Positions 18,340 through 29,400 of a stretch of DNA of 64,000 nt are shown in pieces. The translations under genes were made by a program, and so were the position numbers. The notes under the pieces are model-generated. The model did not search any database, was not told where the DNA came from, and was given only the letters and a program-made list of their open reading frames with translations. The stretch spans positions 150,221,822 through 150,285,821 of the forward strand of contig OX352772.1 in assembly GCA_947095535.1 (NCBI GenBank), given 5' to 3'. The stretch comes from Poecilobothrus nobilitatus (lineage: Eukaryota > Arthropoda > Insecta > Diptera > Dolichopodidae). Position 1 is the first letter of the stretch; every line of letters begins with the position of its first letter.

Positions 18340-19560
18340 ATTAGAATTAGGAATATAATTCCAAATCATCAGTTTGGATTTAGAGAAAAACATTCCACTG
18401 TTGACCATGTGCATAGATTTACAGATATAATTGAAAAAGCTCTAGAACAAAAGCAAATATGGTCTACAATCTTTCTAGATGTAGCATTCGATAAAGTTTG
18501 GCATGAAGGCTTAATTTATAAACTAAGAAAAATGCTACCTAAACAATATTTAGATATACTCTCATCAGACTTGATTGTTAGGTTGTTTAGAATTAAAGGA
18601 CGAGAAGTTTTCTCCACTTAGAGTAATGAAATCAGGTGTGCCTCAAGGTAGTATATTGGGTTTTATATTATATTTGCTTTATATCAGCGATTTACCAAGA
18701 TTAGACAATAACTGTAGCTACATTTGCTGACGATACTTTAATAGTGGCAGTAGCATGCAATATTGACGAGGCTACAGATGAATTACAAAAAGCAAGCGAT
18801 AAGCTTTTTTTGTGGACCCAAAAATGAAAAGTTAAGCTTAACGAACTTAAGTCTGTCAAAGTAAATTTTCCAAATGAAATCGTACAAAATCGTCCAACCG
18901 TAAAATTAAATGGAGTAGATATACCCCAAGAAAACAAGGCAAAATACCTAGGAATGACATTAGATGTCAAGCTGAGATGGAAAGAGCACGTCAAGAAGAA
19001 AAGAGTCAAATTAGAATCGAAATATACAGAAATACGAAATACAGACAAATGTATTGGCTCCTAGATCGAAATTTTGGATTGCCAATAGAGTACAAAATTT
19101 TGTTATATAACCAAATAATTAAGCCTATTTGGTAGTACGGTATACAGCTATGGGGTTGCGCCAAACAAACAAATATAGAAATCATTCAAATTTTCCAAAA
19201 TAAAATTTTACGTAACATGGTTAGTGCTCCTTGGTACGGACGAAATTTGGATTTACATAGGGATCTAAAAATACCTACTGTAAGCAAAGAAATAAAAAAA
19301 TATGCACTAAAACATAAGACCTAAAAGGGACCTAAAATAAAACCTAAGACCTTAATACATAGAAAGGCACATAAATATAGAAGCTTCAAAATTCCTACAT
19401 TGTGAAAATGCCATTAGAAGGCTTAATAGAACTAGGTCACTAGATTTAGCGAAACCACCTCTACGGATCACCTCTACGGAGATCTATAGATCACCTCTAC
19501 GGAGATCTGCAATTTCAGTAGATCTATATATAAGAGTTAACGCAAAATTAATGGTTAGTC
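18340..19560 (+). pseudogene. Jockey-like LINE reverse transcriptase relic
   Basis: RT-domain motifs appear in order across frames: HQFGFREKHSTVDHV, then FLDVAFDKVWHEGL (the first catalytic Asp region, ~18475), GVPQGSILG (~18637), ATFADDTLIV with the FADD box (~18720), then KYLGMTLDVKLRWKEHV (~18946). The C-terminal IQLWGCAKQTNIEI and NMVSAPWYGRNLDLH complete the series. Many stops and shifts break it. The order and wording match arthropod jockey-type elements. The 3' region runs to about 19560. It represents the C-terminal half only; no endonuclease part is seen. Confidence 0.85.
19456..19515. repeat. Short tandem repeat (cacctctacgga)
   Basis: Three copies of cacctctacgga, two of them followed by gatct, form a small array within the LINE 3' region. 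Confidence 0.8.
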
Positions 19561-20269
19561 CTTCAGACTAGTTTTAATATTTTAAGACGGGGCTGGTATG
19601 TTTAGTGAGTTAAAGTCTCACATCCTTACTCAAAGAAAAAAAGGGGAATTATTTTTCTATTATTTTGATTTATTATTCAGATCTATACTTTTATTTTTAT
19701 GTTTTTTATTATCATTAGTTTTATTGCTGCTTCTGCTATCAGATGTAGTTGATGACTACTGTCAGATGTAGTTGATTTCAGAAGAAAGAAACTGTTCTAT
19801 TTGCTTCAACGCATAAATTGTACAAAATCAAAACAGCTGACTTTGCATTAGACTAAAACATATGTTAATTTTTGATGAAAATAGTTGAATAGGAAACACA
19901 TTAGAAAGAAAGAGAAGCTGCCAATCTTTATTTTATTATATTTATTATTTATTTATATTTCTTTATTATGTTCTATTGCTCGATTACCAAACACTTCCAC
20001 TTAACCAAATTCACAGTCTTTATAATCTTCAAATTGTTCTATAACACAATATTTATACATTTATTTATTTTTTTCAGTCTCAAAAAGAGTAATTCTGCTC
20101 ATACAGAGTATGTATTAATGTAAATTTAAAAGTAAAAATGTAAAATTGTAACAATATTAAAACATAATAATCAAAGACGAAAAAGAAAAAACCTTCAATA
20201 TTATATTATAAGTGTATCTTAAATTCAGCTATGAAGAGTTATTTGTTTACAATACTATATTAGTTAATT
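19561..20269. other. AT-rich intergenic with second direct-repeat copy
   Basis: Contains the partner (19883-19957) of the 16912 repeat and a local doublet tcagatgtagttgat near 19740-19775. No gene recognised. Confidence 0.5.
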
Positions 20270-20974
20270 TTATTTAGTTGTTACATTAATTCTAAAAAAT
20301 ATTTATATATTTCTTTCTTAAAAGATTTGTTATCGGCATTTTTCAGATGCTGTGGGATCTTGTTATATGCGTTTATAGCATTGTTGTATATAGAGTTTTG
20401 TCTCATTCTAGGTGTTGTTCGTTTAGTTTGTATCAAGTCGGCTGATCTTGTATTGTATTGATGTATTTCATTTCTTGTTGTTAGATTTGTGTTAGTATTT
20501 ATGGTTTCATTTCTTCGGTGAATTTGTGTGAATAATGCCTTTTGTATATATAAATTTAATGGTAGTATGCTGTGGGTCTGGTGTATTTCTCTGGTTGAAG
20601 TTCTGGGATGAAAGCGGTATAGGCTTTTTATTACTTTGTTTTGAATTCTTTGTAATTCTTATAATTTCTTTCTGCTTATATGATTTTCTCAAATAGCGAT
20701 TGCGTAAACAAACCAACTGTGGAATAAACTGTAGAATAGTGATTTTTCCACTCTGTTGAATATATTTGCTATTTTTTCGCTTTTTTTATTTGTGACTCAA
20801 TTGAAATATTCCAGGTGAGATTAGAGAACACGCCTAAATATTTGTATTCACTTGTATACTATATATTATTGTTAGTTTGTGGCAAGTCATATATTGAGCT
20901 ATAATCTGCATATAGAAGTGCTTGTCCTATCAAGTTCAGTTCAGAAAAACTGTTTATGTAACAGTTGAACAAAG

Positions 20975-21045
20975 TTGAACCAAGACCACCTATGTATATA
21001 CTGACTATAGGTTTGCCACTCAGTATATAGGTGGTCTTGGTTGAA
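20975..21045. repeat. Hairpin-forming inverted repeat
   Basis: The arm at 20975-21004 contains ccaagaccacctat; the arm at 21020-21045 contains its complement ataggtggtcttgg. Together they make about 26 paired bases around a 15-nt loop. It lies inside the reverse-oriented LINE relic. Confidence 0.9.
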
Positions 21046-21351
21046 CCTAATGCAGCGCTTGTATTACGGCATAATCTTAATCTCTAGATTACTTTTGAGA
21101 TTCTTTAGACTTGCATATTCTTTCCTATTTATAAACTAACTTTTAAGTCATTATAGTTCAGTTTCACTACACATACTATATTCGTATAGTTTTCTTATTA
21201 AAATCTTCCTATCTACTATATCGAACGCCTCTGAATGATCAACAAATAGTATTGCAACCTTTTTTTTCAATCCATGTATTTCATTTGAGAGTTTGTTTAA
21301 ATATGTTGAAAGTAGATCATTAATGTACGTTTAGACGATTTTATTAAAGTA

Positions 21352-21432
21352 CCTACATAATATGTATATCGCACCTATTGAAATAGGTTTGTGTACCTAC
21401 ATAATGTATATCGTACCTATTGAAATAGGTTT
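21352..21432. repeat. 41-bp direct tandem duplication
   Basis: gtacctacataat is followed by cctattgaaataggttt twice in succession. The second half is itself a small palindrome (cctattgaaatagg). Confidence 0.85.
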
Positions 21433-21608
21433 GAAATTATTTATATCTTCAGTTTTACGTGAGTTTTTGTATATTGGTATCATTTATCAATTGTATTAAT
21501 TGGTCTGATAGCTTATTTTTCTAATATTTGACAGTACCTGCACAAATTTCATCTATATCTGCAGATTTTGAGTGTTTTAAATTATCTAGTCATTTTTTGG
21601 TTTGATTC

Positions 21609-22450
21609 ATAGATATATTAACTAATATATAGGCAGTTAAGAAAATATTTTCAGGCAATTTTGAGAAACAGCTGAGTGAACCGTGCGTATGTATTGATTT
21701 AGTTTCCTCAGAAATAGGTCCTAAAAGGTAAAATAATTTCATTTCTAATTTTTAAAAGAATTTTATCACTTATTTTCTTACTTTACAAGTAGTTAAAATT
21801 CTGAATAACCTTAATTAAATTAAATTTTAATTTTAAACTCAAATAAATTAATTAATAAGTAATATAAAAACTTAAAATCTCTGAATGAAATTGGTTATGA
21901 AAAACTTTACATTATTTTAATAAATATAAACAGCTGAGTGAACGAAATGTATACATATTATGAAATGCATATGTTTTTTTTTGACTGAATGCCTTAAGAT
22001 AGGAGAACACATAAGAAGAAAAGAAACGACTATACCTAACTTCCCATCTATTAGTTAATATATCTATGATTCTACCATATATTTGTGTTGCTAATTTAAC
22101 TCTTATTTTTTCAAAAGCATTCGGATTAATATGTTGTCTAGTTAACTTGGTATACATCTTAGTTTTTCCATCTATTTTGAACTTCTATTTGAACTAATAG
22201 ATGGGAAGTTAGGTATAGTCGTTTCTTTTCTTATGTGTTTTCCTATCTTAAGGAATTCAGTCAAAAAAATACATATGCATTTTACAATATGTATACATTT
22301 CGTTCACTCAGCTGTTTATATTTATTAAAATAATGTAATAATGTTTCTGAGGAAACTAAAGCAATACATACGTACGGTTCACTCAGCTGTTTCTCAAAAT
22401 TGGCTGAAATATTTTCTTCACTGCCTATCTATTAGTAATATTTCTATGGG
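21609..22450. repeat. Large imperfect inverted repeat (fold-back element)
   Basis: The left arm has two blocks, 21609-21712 and 21905-22057, separated by 192 bp. The right arm is contiguous, 22190-22337 and 22341-22450, in the reverse order. Shared strings include aaacagctgagtgaac (21694 and 21932 regions, complement near 22310 and 22380) and taacttcccatctatta. Arms are roughly 90% alike by eye. The ~130-bp centre carries one piece of a P-element-like transposase and the right end adjoins another. Confidence 0.85.
22071..22178 (-). pseudogene. P-element-like (THAP-family) transposase fragment, piece 1
   Basis: The - strand reads LTRQHINPNAFEKIRVKLA followed by TQIYGR. I recognise this as the mid-protein helical region of P-element-type transposases. 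It stops being protein-like exactly where the inverted-repeat arm begins (after GGTAGA, 22071). Recognition is from memory of the family, without alignment. Confidence 0.5.
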
Positions 22451-22650
22451 TAGAACAGTGAGTGCCGCTATTAGAACAATAATTGCAACGTCTGGTTTTA
22501 AGAGCGTTACTAAAGAAGTTGCCATTTCAACAGCAAATTTTGTATTAGGGTTTGTCGTTTGATAAACTTTTTTATTGTATCAACAATGGAACATTACATT
22601 CTGACAATAAATATCGATCTGCCATTAAACTGAATAGCTTGTCGTTGTAA
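22445..22650 (+). pseudogene. P-element-like (THAP-family) transposase fragment, piece 2
   Basis: The + strand reads MGRTVSAAIRTIIATSG, then TANFV. After a one-base shift near 22560 it continues DKLFYCINNGTLHSDNKYR and ends at 22650. In the P-element family the GR of piece 1 is directly followed by sequence like this, so the two pieces look like neighbours of one coding region. They are now in opposite orientations on either side of the right inverted-repeat arm. Confidence 0.5.
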
Positions 22651-23189
22651 TTGTTAAAATATTCAAACGACACTAATACAAAAAGCATTATGTACTTAGA
22701 AAATTTTCATTGATTAAAAAGAAAAACGTATATTTTTTAGAGGGAATGAAAAAAACTTTAGTTTAAATCCATATTAATATTATTTACTATGTTTTATTTA
22801 ACTACGAAAATAAGCAAACACAATAAAAAATATTATTTTTGCAATTTGTCAACCAATTTTCGTTTCTTTCATAAGCCAACCATGGGTTCAAATTATTATT
22901 ATAAATGTATAAAATACATATAAATAATGTATGAAAAAATGTGAACATAATGTATGAAACAAAAATTTTATGAACATTTGTATGAACATTTTTGTTATCA
23001 AAATAATGGACGACTGGGATTGACATTTTGATGTTTTAACGCATTTTTATAATCTTTAGTATATGCATATATGGAAAAAATTGCCATTGTACAATTTATC
23101 AGGATGATAAATAAATTATCAGTATGATAATTTCATAAATATTCTAAATAACTGTAGTTTAATATACATATGTTCAAATTCAATAAACT
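22651..23189. other. AT-rich intergenic, no gene recognised
   Basis: Low-complexity AT-rich sequence. No motif supported. Confidence 0.4.
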
Positions 23190-25240
23190 TTCAAAGTAAA
23201 AATAAAAAGTTGAAACCATGGATGACCAACAAATTATGGGTTGGGTACGAAATCCCAAATGCAAAATCCCAAACACACAATCCGAAATTCAAAATCCCAA
23301 AATCCCAAACCACTATCGTTGTCATAATTCGTTTTGAATTCTTTTATTTCAGTTGTGGGTCGATTTAATGGGTAATAAAATATTGATTGCAAAAATTCCA
23401 ACAAAAAAGATTCAACATTTTATTCTACATTTCAACGTTTTTAATTTTTTCCTCCTAGATATTTTTTTATATTAATATATATTTTCAATAATAAAGAACT
23501 TCACCCCCACTGAACGAATTATTGAAACCCTGATTTTGTAACGAACTCTAAAATTTCTCCTAACTCAGAATCTCACATATAGATATACATAAATATTCTG
23601 TAAAAGGTGTATAATCCAGATTTTGTAACCAACTATAAAATTACTCCTAGATATTTTTTTTATATTAATATATATTTTCAATAATAAAGAACTTCCAATA
23701 CAAATTATTGAAACCCTGATTTTGTAACCAACTCTAATACGGGTACGGCATACCTACTTTATACAAAAGTATTAAAAATAAAATATTTTTTTAATAGTGG
23801 CTTTTTGTAATGCAAGATAAAAAAAACAAGCAAGATTTTGTCGCAGGTAGATTTTGGCGTGCAAGATTGTGACCCGCTCCCTAAAATCTTTCCTAATTCA
23901 GAATATCGCATGAACATATGCATATAACTTGAGAGATATAACCTTGATTTTATAACAACTAAAAATTGGGATTTTGGAATTTTTATTTAATTTGGGATTT
24001 TGGCATTTGGGATTTTTTTTGAGATTTCGCGGCCCTCCCACAAATTATGGATGATAAATTTAATTAAGTTAAAAAGTAATGTAAATCAATATACTATTCA
24101 AGAGAATTAAGTAAGAATAGCGGAAATTCTAAACGGGAATGGAATATTGTTAAACACATTTTAAATGAACACCATTCTGATAATACTGTTAAAGAAGTTT
24201 TGGTTAATAATGAAAAAATTACTGATTTTGTTCAAATTACAAATGAATTTAAAAATTTCTTCACAAAATGCACCAAAAATTTAGTAAGGCTAAATAATGT
24301 AAGTCAGCGTATTATAAATAATATTACAAAAGATGATATTCTTCAAATAAATTCCTTTGCATATGTAGAAATTACTCCTTATGAAATAATTTTCAATATA
24401 CATCAACTAAATAATAAAACATCTTGTACAGAAGACAAAATCAATAATGCTTTATTAAAAATAATAGCGCCGTATGTTGCAGATGTTTTATGTTTTATAT
24501 TCAATAGCTCAGTTTATTCTAGGGTCTGGCCTAACTCGTTGAAATATGCGGAAGTAATACCTTTACTTAAGAAAGGTTCAACACTTTTATTGTACTTTTA
24601 TTAAACTATAAACCTATTTCCTTACTGCCAACTGTCGGTAAATTATTTGAAAAAGTGAAAAAAACTAGAATGCTGAATTTTCTATCAGAAATCAAATTTT
24701 TTGACAATAAACAATACGGTTTTTTGCCAGGTAAATCTAGAGAAGAAGCGATCTTAAAATTATGTTCTGAACTACATACAAGTTTAAATGAAAATAATAA
24801 CACTGTTGCTTTGTTCATCGATATAACGAAAGCTTTTGACAAGTGACAAAACCAAATTAATTGTATTCAGTTTACGAAATTCTAACATATAAGACATTAA
24901 TATTAAGTTTCATAGTGATGGTTGTCCTTTGTCTATCGGAGATAATGGATTAAACTTTTGCTTGAACGCTCCAGTTTCTCATAGCTGCTCAAAAAATTGC
25001 TTTTATATTGAGTATCCAATTATAAATATTTAGGTGTAACTATAGATAAGAATTTAAACCGGAAATCTCATATTGATAAGTTATACAAATATTTACTTTT
25101 ATGCATCAGCAAATTCTATTCGCTTAGGCAATATTGCTCCAGAAAACTTTTGTTAAAAATTTATTATCAGTTAGTATATTCAAAAATAAAATATGGTATA
25201 ACTAGTTGGGGTGGAACCTATTTAAGTGCATTCAAAAATA
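23190..25240 (+). pseudogene. LINE reverse transcriptase relic interrupted by a DNA element
   Basis: The coding trace KPWMTNK (~23211) is cut by the 800-bp element at 23240 and resumes at 24051. Then follow NEFKNFFTKC, AEVIPLLKKGS, a shifted NYKPISLLPTVGKLFEK (~24605), KQYGFLPGKSREEAILKL (~24709) and VALFIDITKAFDK (~24805). The RT core with the catalytic doublet appears deleted at ~24845. The C-terminal region resumes as KYLGVTIDKNLNRKSHIDK (~25020) and SKIKYGITSWGGTY (~25185). The element is dead and is at least the third LINE type in the window. Confidence 0.8.
23240..24039. mobile_element. 800-bp non-autonomous inverted-repeat element with 11-bp target duplication
   Basis: ACAAATTATGG occurs exactly at 23229-23239 and 24040-24050 and brackets 800 bp. 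The ends are inverted: the left end starts gttgggtacgaaatccc, and the reverse complement of the right end starts gggagggccgcgaaatc. Both are followed by subterminal runs of aaatccca-type repeats. Inside is a direct repeat of ~100 bp (23451-23550 and 23645-23740). No transposase is encoded. A 9-11 bp duplication and G-rich ends recall Mutator-like or fold-back elements; the superfamily is not settled. Confidence 0.8.
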
Positions 25241-25592
25241 AAATATGGTATAACAGTCTCATAGTTTGACAATCGAAGAGAAGGTCGTCTTTATAGAATT
25301 TTTAATAAAATTTAATTTTTAATTTCTTTTATTATACACTACACCTAGTATAGGGTATATTAACTTTGGTATGGTGTTTGTAGCCACCAAAAGGAAGCGA
25401 GTTTGATATGGACATGTATATATATTCTGAATCAGGATCACATCCTGAGTCGATTTAACGATGTCCGTCCGTTCGCACGATAACTCAAAAACTAACGAAG
25501 CTATCTTGATGAAATTTATATAGTAGGCTACTAATCACGAAAAGAAGGCTAAGTTCGAATTTGGACAAAATCGGTCAATGGGTTCGGAGTCT
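25241..25592. other. Flank of the 147-bp satellite, with GTCC-type repeat
   Basis: AT-rich sequence and a segment containing cgatgtccgtccgttcg followed by ataactcaaaaactaacgaag. The second half leads directly into the 147-bp repeats and is probably part of the same repetitive element. Confidence 0.5.
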
Positions 25593-26720
25593 GGAAGCTT
25601 CCGAATGATTCCGGAGCAAACGAGATTATCTCCAAAACCAAGAAAGATAGAACCTTTAAATTTTGTGCAAAGATGTTCCTTCCCATTCGATTTATGTTTC
25701 TGAAATTTAAGAGGATTTGGTATATGGGTTTGGATTGTGGAAGCTTCCGAACGAGCACCAGAGCAAATGAGATTATCTCCAAAACCAATAAAGATATAAC
25801 TTTCAAATTTGACAGAGTGGCGTTCTTTCATGTTTTATTTAAGTTTATAAAATTTGAGAGGATTTGGTCCATGGGTTCGGAATTTGGAAGCATCCGAACG
25901 AGCCCCAGAGCAAACGAGATTATCTCCAAAATCAACAAAAATAGAACCTTTAAATTTTGTACAATGATGTTCCTTCCCGTTCGATTTGTGTCTCTGAAAT
26001 TTAAGAGGATTTGGTCCATGAGTTTGGGTTTTGGAAGCTTCCGAACGAGCACCAGAGCAAATGAGATTATCTTCAAAACCAACTATGATATAAACTTTAA
26101 ATTTGGCAGAGTGGTGTTCTTTCATGTTTTATTTAAGTCTCTGAAATTTGAGAGGATTTGGTTAATGGGCTCGGATTTTGGAAGCTTCCGAACGAGCCTC
26201 AGAGCAAATGATATTATCTCCAAAACCAACTAAGATATAACCTTTAAATTAGGCAGAATGGTGTTCCTTCATGTTTGATTTATGTTTCTGAAATTTGTGA
26301 GGATTTGGTCCATGGGTTCAAATCTTGGAAGCTTCCGGACGAGCCCCAGAGCAAACGAGTATATCTCCACAACCAACAAAGATAGAACTCTTATTTTTAG
26401 TACAAAGGTGTTCTGTTATGTTTCCTTTTCTGTAAAATTGGAAACTGACATTTGAAAGAATTTGAACCATGGGTTCGTATTTTGGATACTTCCGGACGAG
26501 CACAAGAGCAACGAGCATATCTCCAAAACCAACAAAAGTAGAAACTTTAAATTTAGTACAATGGTGTTCTGGCATGTTTTCTTTATGTTCCTGAGATGGA
26601 TTCGATGAATTGGAGTGGCAATTTGGGTACCTGACACACACCTCCCAAGGACTAACAATCTTCGAAATTAATAAAGATAGAAACTTAAAATTTTTTACAA
26701 AGGTGTCAAGCATATCCCAA
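25593..26720. repeat. Tandem repeat, 147-bp period, ~7 units
   Basis: The anchor ggaagcttccg (or a near variant) occurs at 25593, 25739, 25886, 26033, 26180 and 26327, and a degenerate form at 26484. Spacings are 146, 147, 147, 147, 147 and 157. Because 147 is a multiple of three, one frame stays open across four units (25673-26233) and would encode a 49-residue repeat. No start context or domain supports a real protein. Confidence 0.92.
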
Positions 26721-27489
26721 GAGGATGCCTCTTTTACGTTCCTGTAATTCGAGTTGAATAAGACAGAACAGGGAAGAAGTTCAAGCAGCTGCCAAAAAAA
26801 TTTATGGATTTAATTCGAATTATTCAGGTGTAGGGTATTAATAAGTCGGTTGCAGACTTACTGTTGCATTTACTTGTTTTTTTTATTTTGGGTATATTTC
26901 ATTATCATAATTTTAATTTCTTTTTGTGTGTATTATGATGTCGGATGTAGAATCATAAATAAGATAAGGGCACTTTTTTTTCTCCTTTTATTTTTTTCTT
27001 TATTTATGTCATTTCTATCATGGCTATCCCTTATCCAATACAATAATTATTTGTTGAATATTGTTTTTCTTTTTCTTTAATGGTTCCTTTCAAATTAAAT
27101 AAGAATGCAAAATTATTTTTTATATTTTTATTTTATTATTTTATTTTATTTCTCAAGAATTTTAAATATTTTAATAAATTTTTGATAGAATATACATTTT
27201 TTTTTTCTTTGTTTGTTTGCTTTATATTGCACGTAGGTAATTTAAATGCATTAATTTTTTTTTATTACATTATTTTATTTTAATTATTTACAATAAAATT
27301 TTTCTTATAACTTAATACATTCATTACAAATCAAATTAACTTCATACATTCCGTTTTTTTTAATATTATATTAATGAATTTAATTTATTTTTTCTTTTTG
27401 TAGCTTAAAACTTAACTTTTTTTTTGTTAATAAGTAATAATTATATATAAATTTAGGCACACTAAAAATATATATACACAATTTGGTAA
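26721..27489. other. Very AT-rich intergenic sequence
   Basis: Contains gtgtagggtattaataagtcggttgcagac near 26828, perhaps the edge of the satellite-bearing element. After it come T-rich and A-rich tracts with no gene. Confidence 0.5.
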
Positions 27490-28370
27490 AACTCCTTCTA
27501 CCTTAACGTAACCAGGACAATTGTTTTCTGCCAACAGCACGTCTTCCTTCGATTCTACCTTGGACAATTAGGTGCAGCATTTGGTACTTTGGATTCCTCA
27601 TTATATGGCCGAAGTAGGCTATTTTACGATGTTTTACTGTTGTTAGAAGTATTCGATCTATATTTAGTCTTCGAAGCACCTCTTCGTTTGTGACTCTATC
27701 TGTCCATTTTATTTTAAGTGAGTGGCGATAGCACCACATCTCGAAAGCCTCTAGTTTATTCATTGTATCCACTTTTAGTGTCCAGGTTTCCACACCATAT
27801 AATAGGGACGACCACACATAGCATTTTTGTGAATCGAAGTTTTAGTTTGATATTCAAGTTGCGGTCATTCAATAGTTTTTTAAATTTACCGAAAGCTTTC
27901 TTTGCCATCATAATTCTTCGTTTAACCTCTTTATTGGGGTCCCAATCTTCGTCTAGTAAGTATCCAAGATATTTATAGTTTCCTACACGTTCAATCTCGT
28001 TGTTAACGCAGTATAATTTAACGTTATTGTATGTATTTTTGTCTCTACTTACTATTAAAGATTTAGCTTTCGCAATATTGATGTTCAGAGCAAAGTTTTT
28101 GCTGTGATGATAGACTCTTTAGACGAGATGTTGTAGGTCTAATGCATTGTCAGCTATCAAGGTTGTATCATCCACGTATCTGATGTTGTTGTTATAAACT
28201 CCGTTAACTTTAATCCCCATTTCAGTATTACTGATACTCTCCTTAAATATATTCTCTGAGTATATGTTAAAGAGTATTGGTGATAGAATACAACACTGTC
28301 TTACTCTTCTAAGTATATTAATTTCCACAGTTGTTGTTTTATTGGTTCTTACTTCAGCTCTTAGTTGCCA
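27490..28370 (-). pseudogene. LINE endonuclease-reverse transcriptase relic, reverse orientation
   Basis: On the - strand: RRVRQCCILSPILFNIYSEN (~28305-28250; the family normally has a Gly-Val-Arg-Gln-Gly-Cys box, so two substitutions here), then NIRYVDDTTLIAD with the catalytic doublet (~28190). YKYLGYLLDEDWDPNKEVKR (~27980, shifted frame) follows, then LLYGVETWTLKVDTMNKLEA (~27805) and YFGHIMRNPKYQML down to 27503. This series is typical of arthropod elements annotated as endonuclease-reverse transcriptase (RTE/Daphne-like; clade not assigned). Several frameshifts and substitutions make it inactive. Confidence 0.85.
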
Positions 28371-29039
28371 ATATTAATAAGCAAAGGAAGACAACTTTTC
28401 TTAAATCTTTACAGTTTTGTACTAGCACTTGTGTGCAGAAAAGAGCTTTGTGCGTTCCTAGACTTTGACGAAATCCGAATTTTGTATCACTTATGTTTGA
28501 CTCAATTTTTCTGGAGATTCTATTGTGTAATATTTTTATTTTCCTTAAAATTTAACATTGCATAATTATTTTTATTATAATTGTTCTATTTTTTTTGTTA
28601 TTAATATTTTAACTTTAATTTTTATTCTTCATTTTGCTAAGTTTACATTAAGCATTATTTGAGTATCGCGTTTACATTACCCGTAGTTGAGTTGGAGTTG
28701 GAATCACTTTCAATAAGGAATTAAAAACTGTTGAAAGTATTTTGCAAACTTTTTGTTATCTGTGGTGATTACTAATGTTTAATATTATTTTTTATTATTT
28801 ATTAATTATTAATATTGATTGTTTTTCTTTTAATATTAATTAATTGGTAATGAAGTGCTAATTATTTATTATTTATTGATCATTGCACTTAATATTAAAA
28901 TTCAATTAACTTTGGTAAATTATTTAATTTACTCTTTGTTTGTCAAATTCTTTAAATACTTGAATCTTTTGATTTTTGTCTTTTTTTTTTCTGATTATAT
29001 TATTTATATAGTTTCAAAGCGATTTTTGCTATTAATGAT
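28371..29039. other. AT-rich intergenic, no gene recognised
   Basis: T-rich and A-rich low-complexity sequence between two LINE relics. Confidence 0.4.
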
Positions 29040-29310
29040 TGCCAATTTTAGCGTAAATTTTTGCAATATTCGTCGATTTTTCTTGCCGTCCAAGGCCACC
29101 TTAATTCAGTAAAACCAGCAATATTAGCATTATGTGTGACCCAGGTGGTTGGCCAAGACGACAACTTTGTCGTTGACAATTACTCGTTTGCTTCTCATTC
29201 TCAAGAGGGGGGGTCGCTCTTTATGTTAGAAATGATGTTGCTTACAGCGTTCTCCACAAATATAAGTGTTCCAACCAAATGTTCCACTACTTTTGGATAA
29301 AAATCATTGT
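29040..29310 (+). pseudogene. LINE apurinic endonuclease-domain fragment
   Basis: HLNSVKPAILALCVTQV (~29090-29140) and NYSFASHSQEGG are followed, after a frameshift in the G-run at 29205-29212, by GGVALYVRNDVAYSVLHKY. The GGVALYVRND block is a hallmark of LINE endonuclease domains. Sequence ends in AT-rich tracts before the Helitron-like array. Confidence 0.65.
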
Positions 29311-29400
29311 TGCTAGGTACGGCATTCATTAATTTTTTTTATTTATTTATTTCTTTAATTTAAAATTAATTTAACAATTATCACATTTTTTTATAATCAC

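Larger units (their letters stand above)
20270..21610 (-). pseudogene. LINE reverse transcriptase relic, reverse orientation
   Basis: Read on the - strand from 21610 down, broken frames give IPIYKNSRKTEDINNFKPISIG (~21480-21410), NDLLSTYLNKLSNEI then ILFVDHSEAFDIVDRKIL (~21320-21190), LLYADYSSIYDLP (~20930-20880), YKYLGVFSNLTWNISI (~20840-20800) and a C-terminal segment with LQRIQNKVIKSLYRF (~20660-20610). The FVDHSEAFD and YAD-YS stretches correspond to the catalytic RT boxes. It differs from the + strand LINE at 18340. It carries a local 41-bp duplication and a hairpin insertion. Confidence 0.75.

Noticed and set aside
22802..23026. 74-aa ORF on the - strand
   Set aside because: AT-rich sequence with no recognisable domain or context.
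25673..26233. 186-aa ORF across the 147-bp repeats
   Set aside because: Explained by a repeat length divisible by three. The opposite strand is equally open in places, and no start context or domain is seen.
27080..27283. Phe/Leu-rich ORFs at 26850-27283
   Set aside because: Products of T-rich low-complexity DNA, not membrane proteins.
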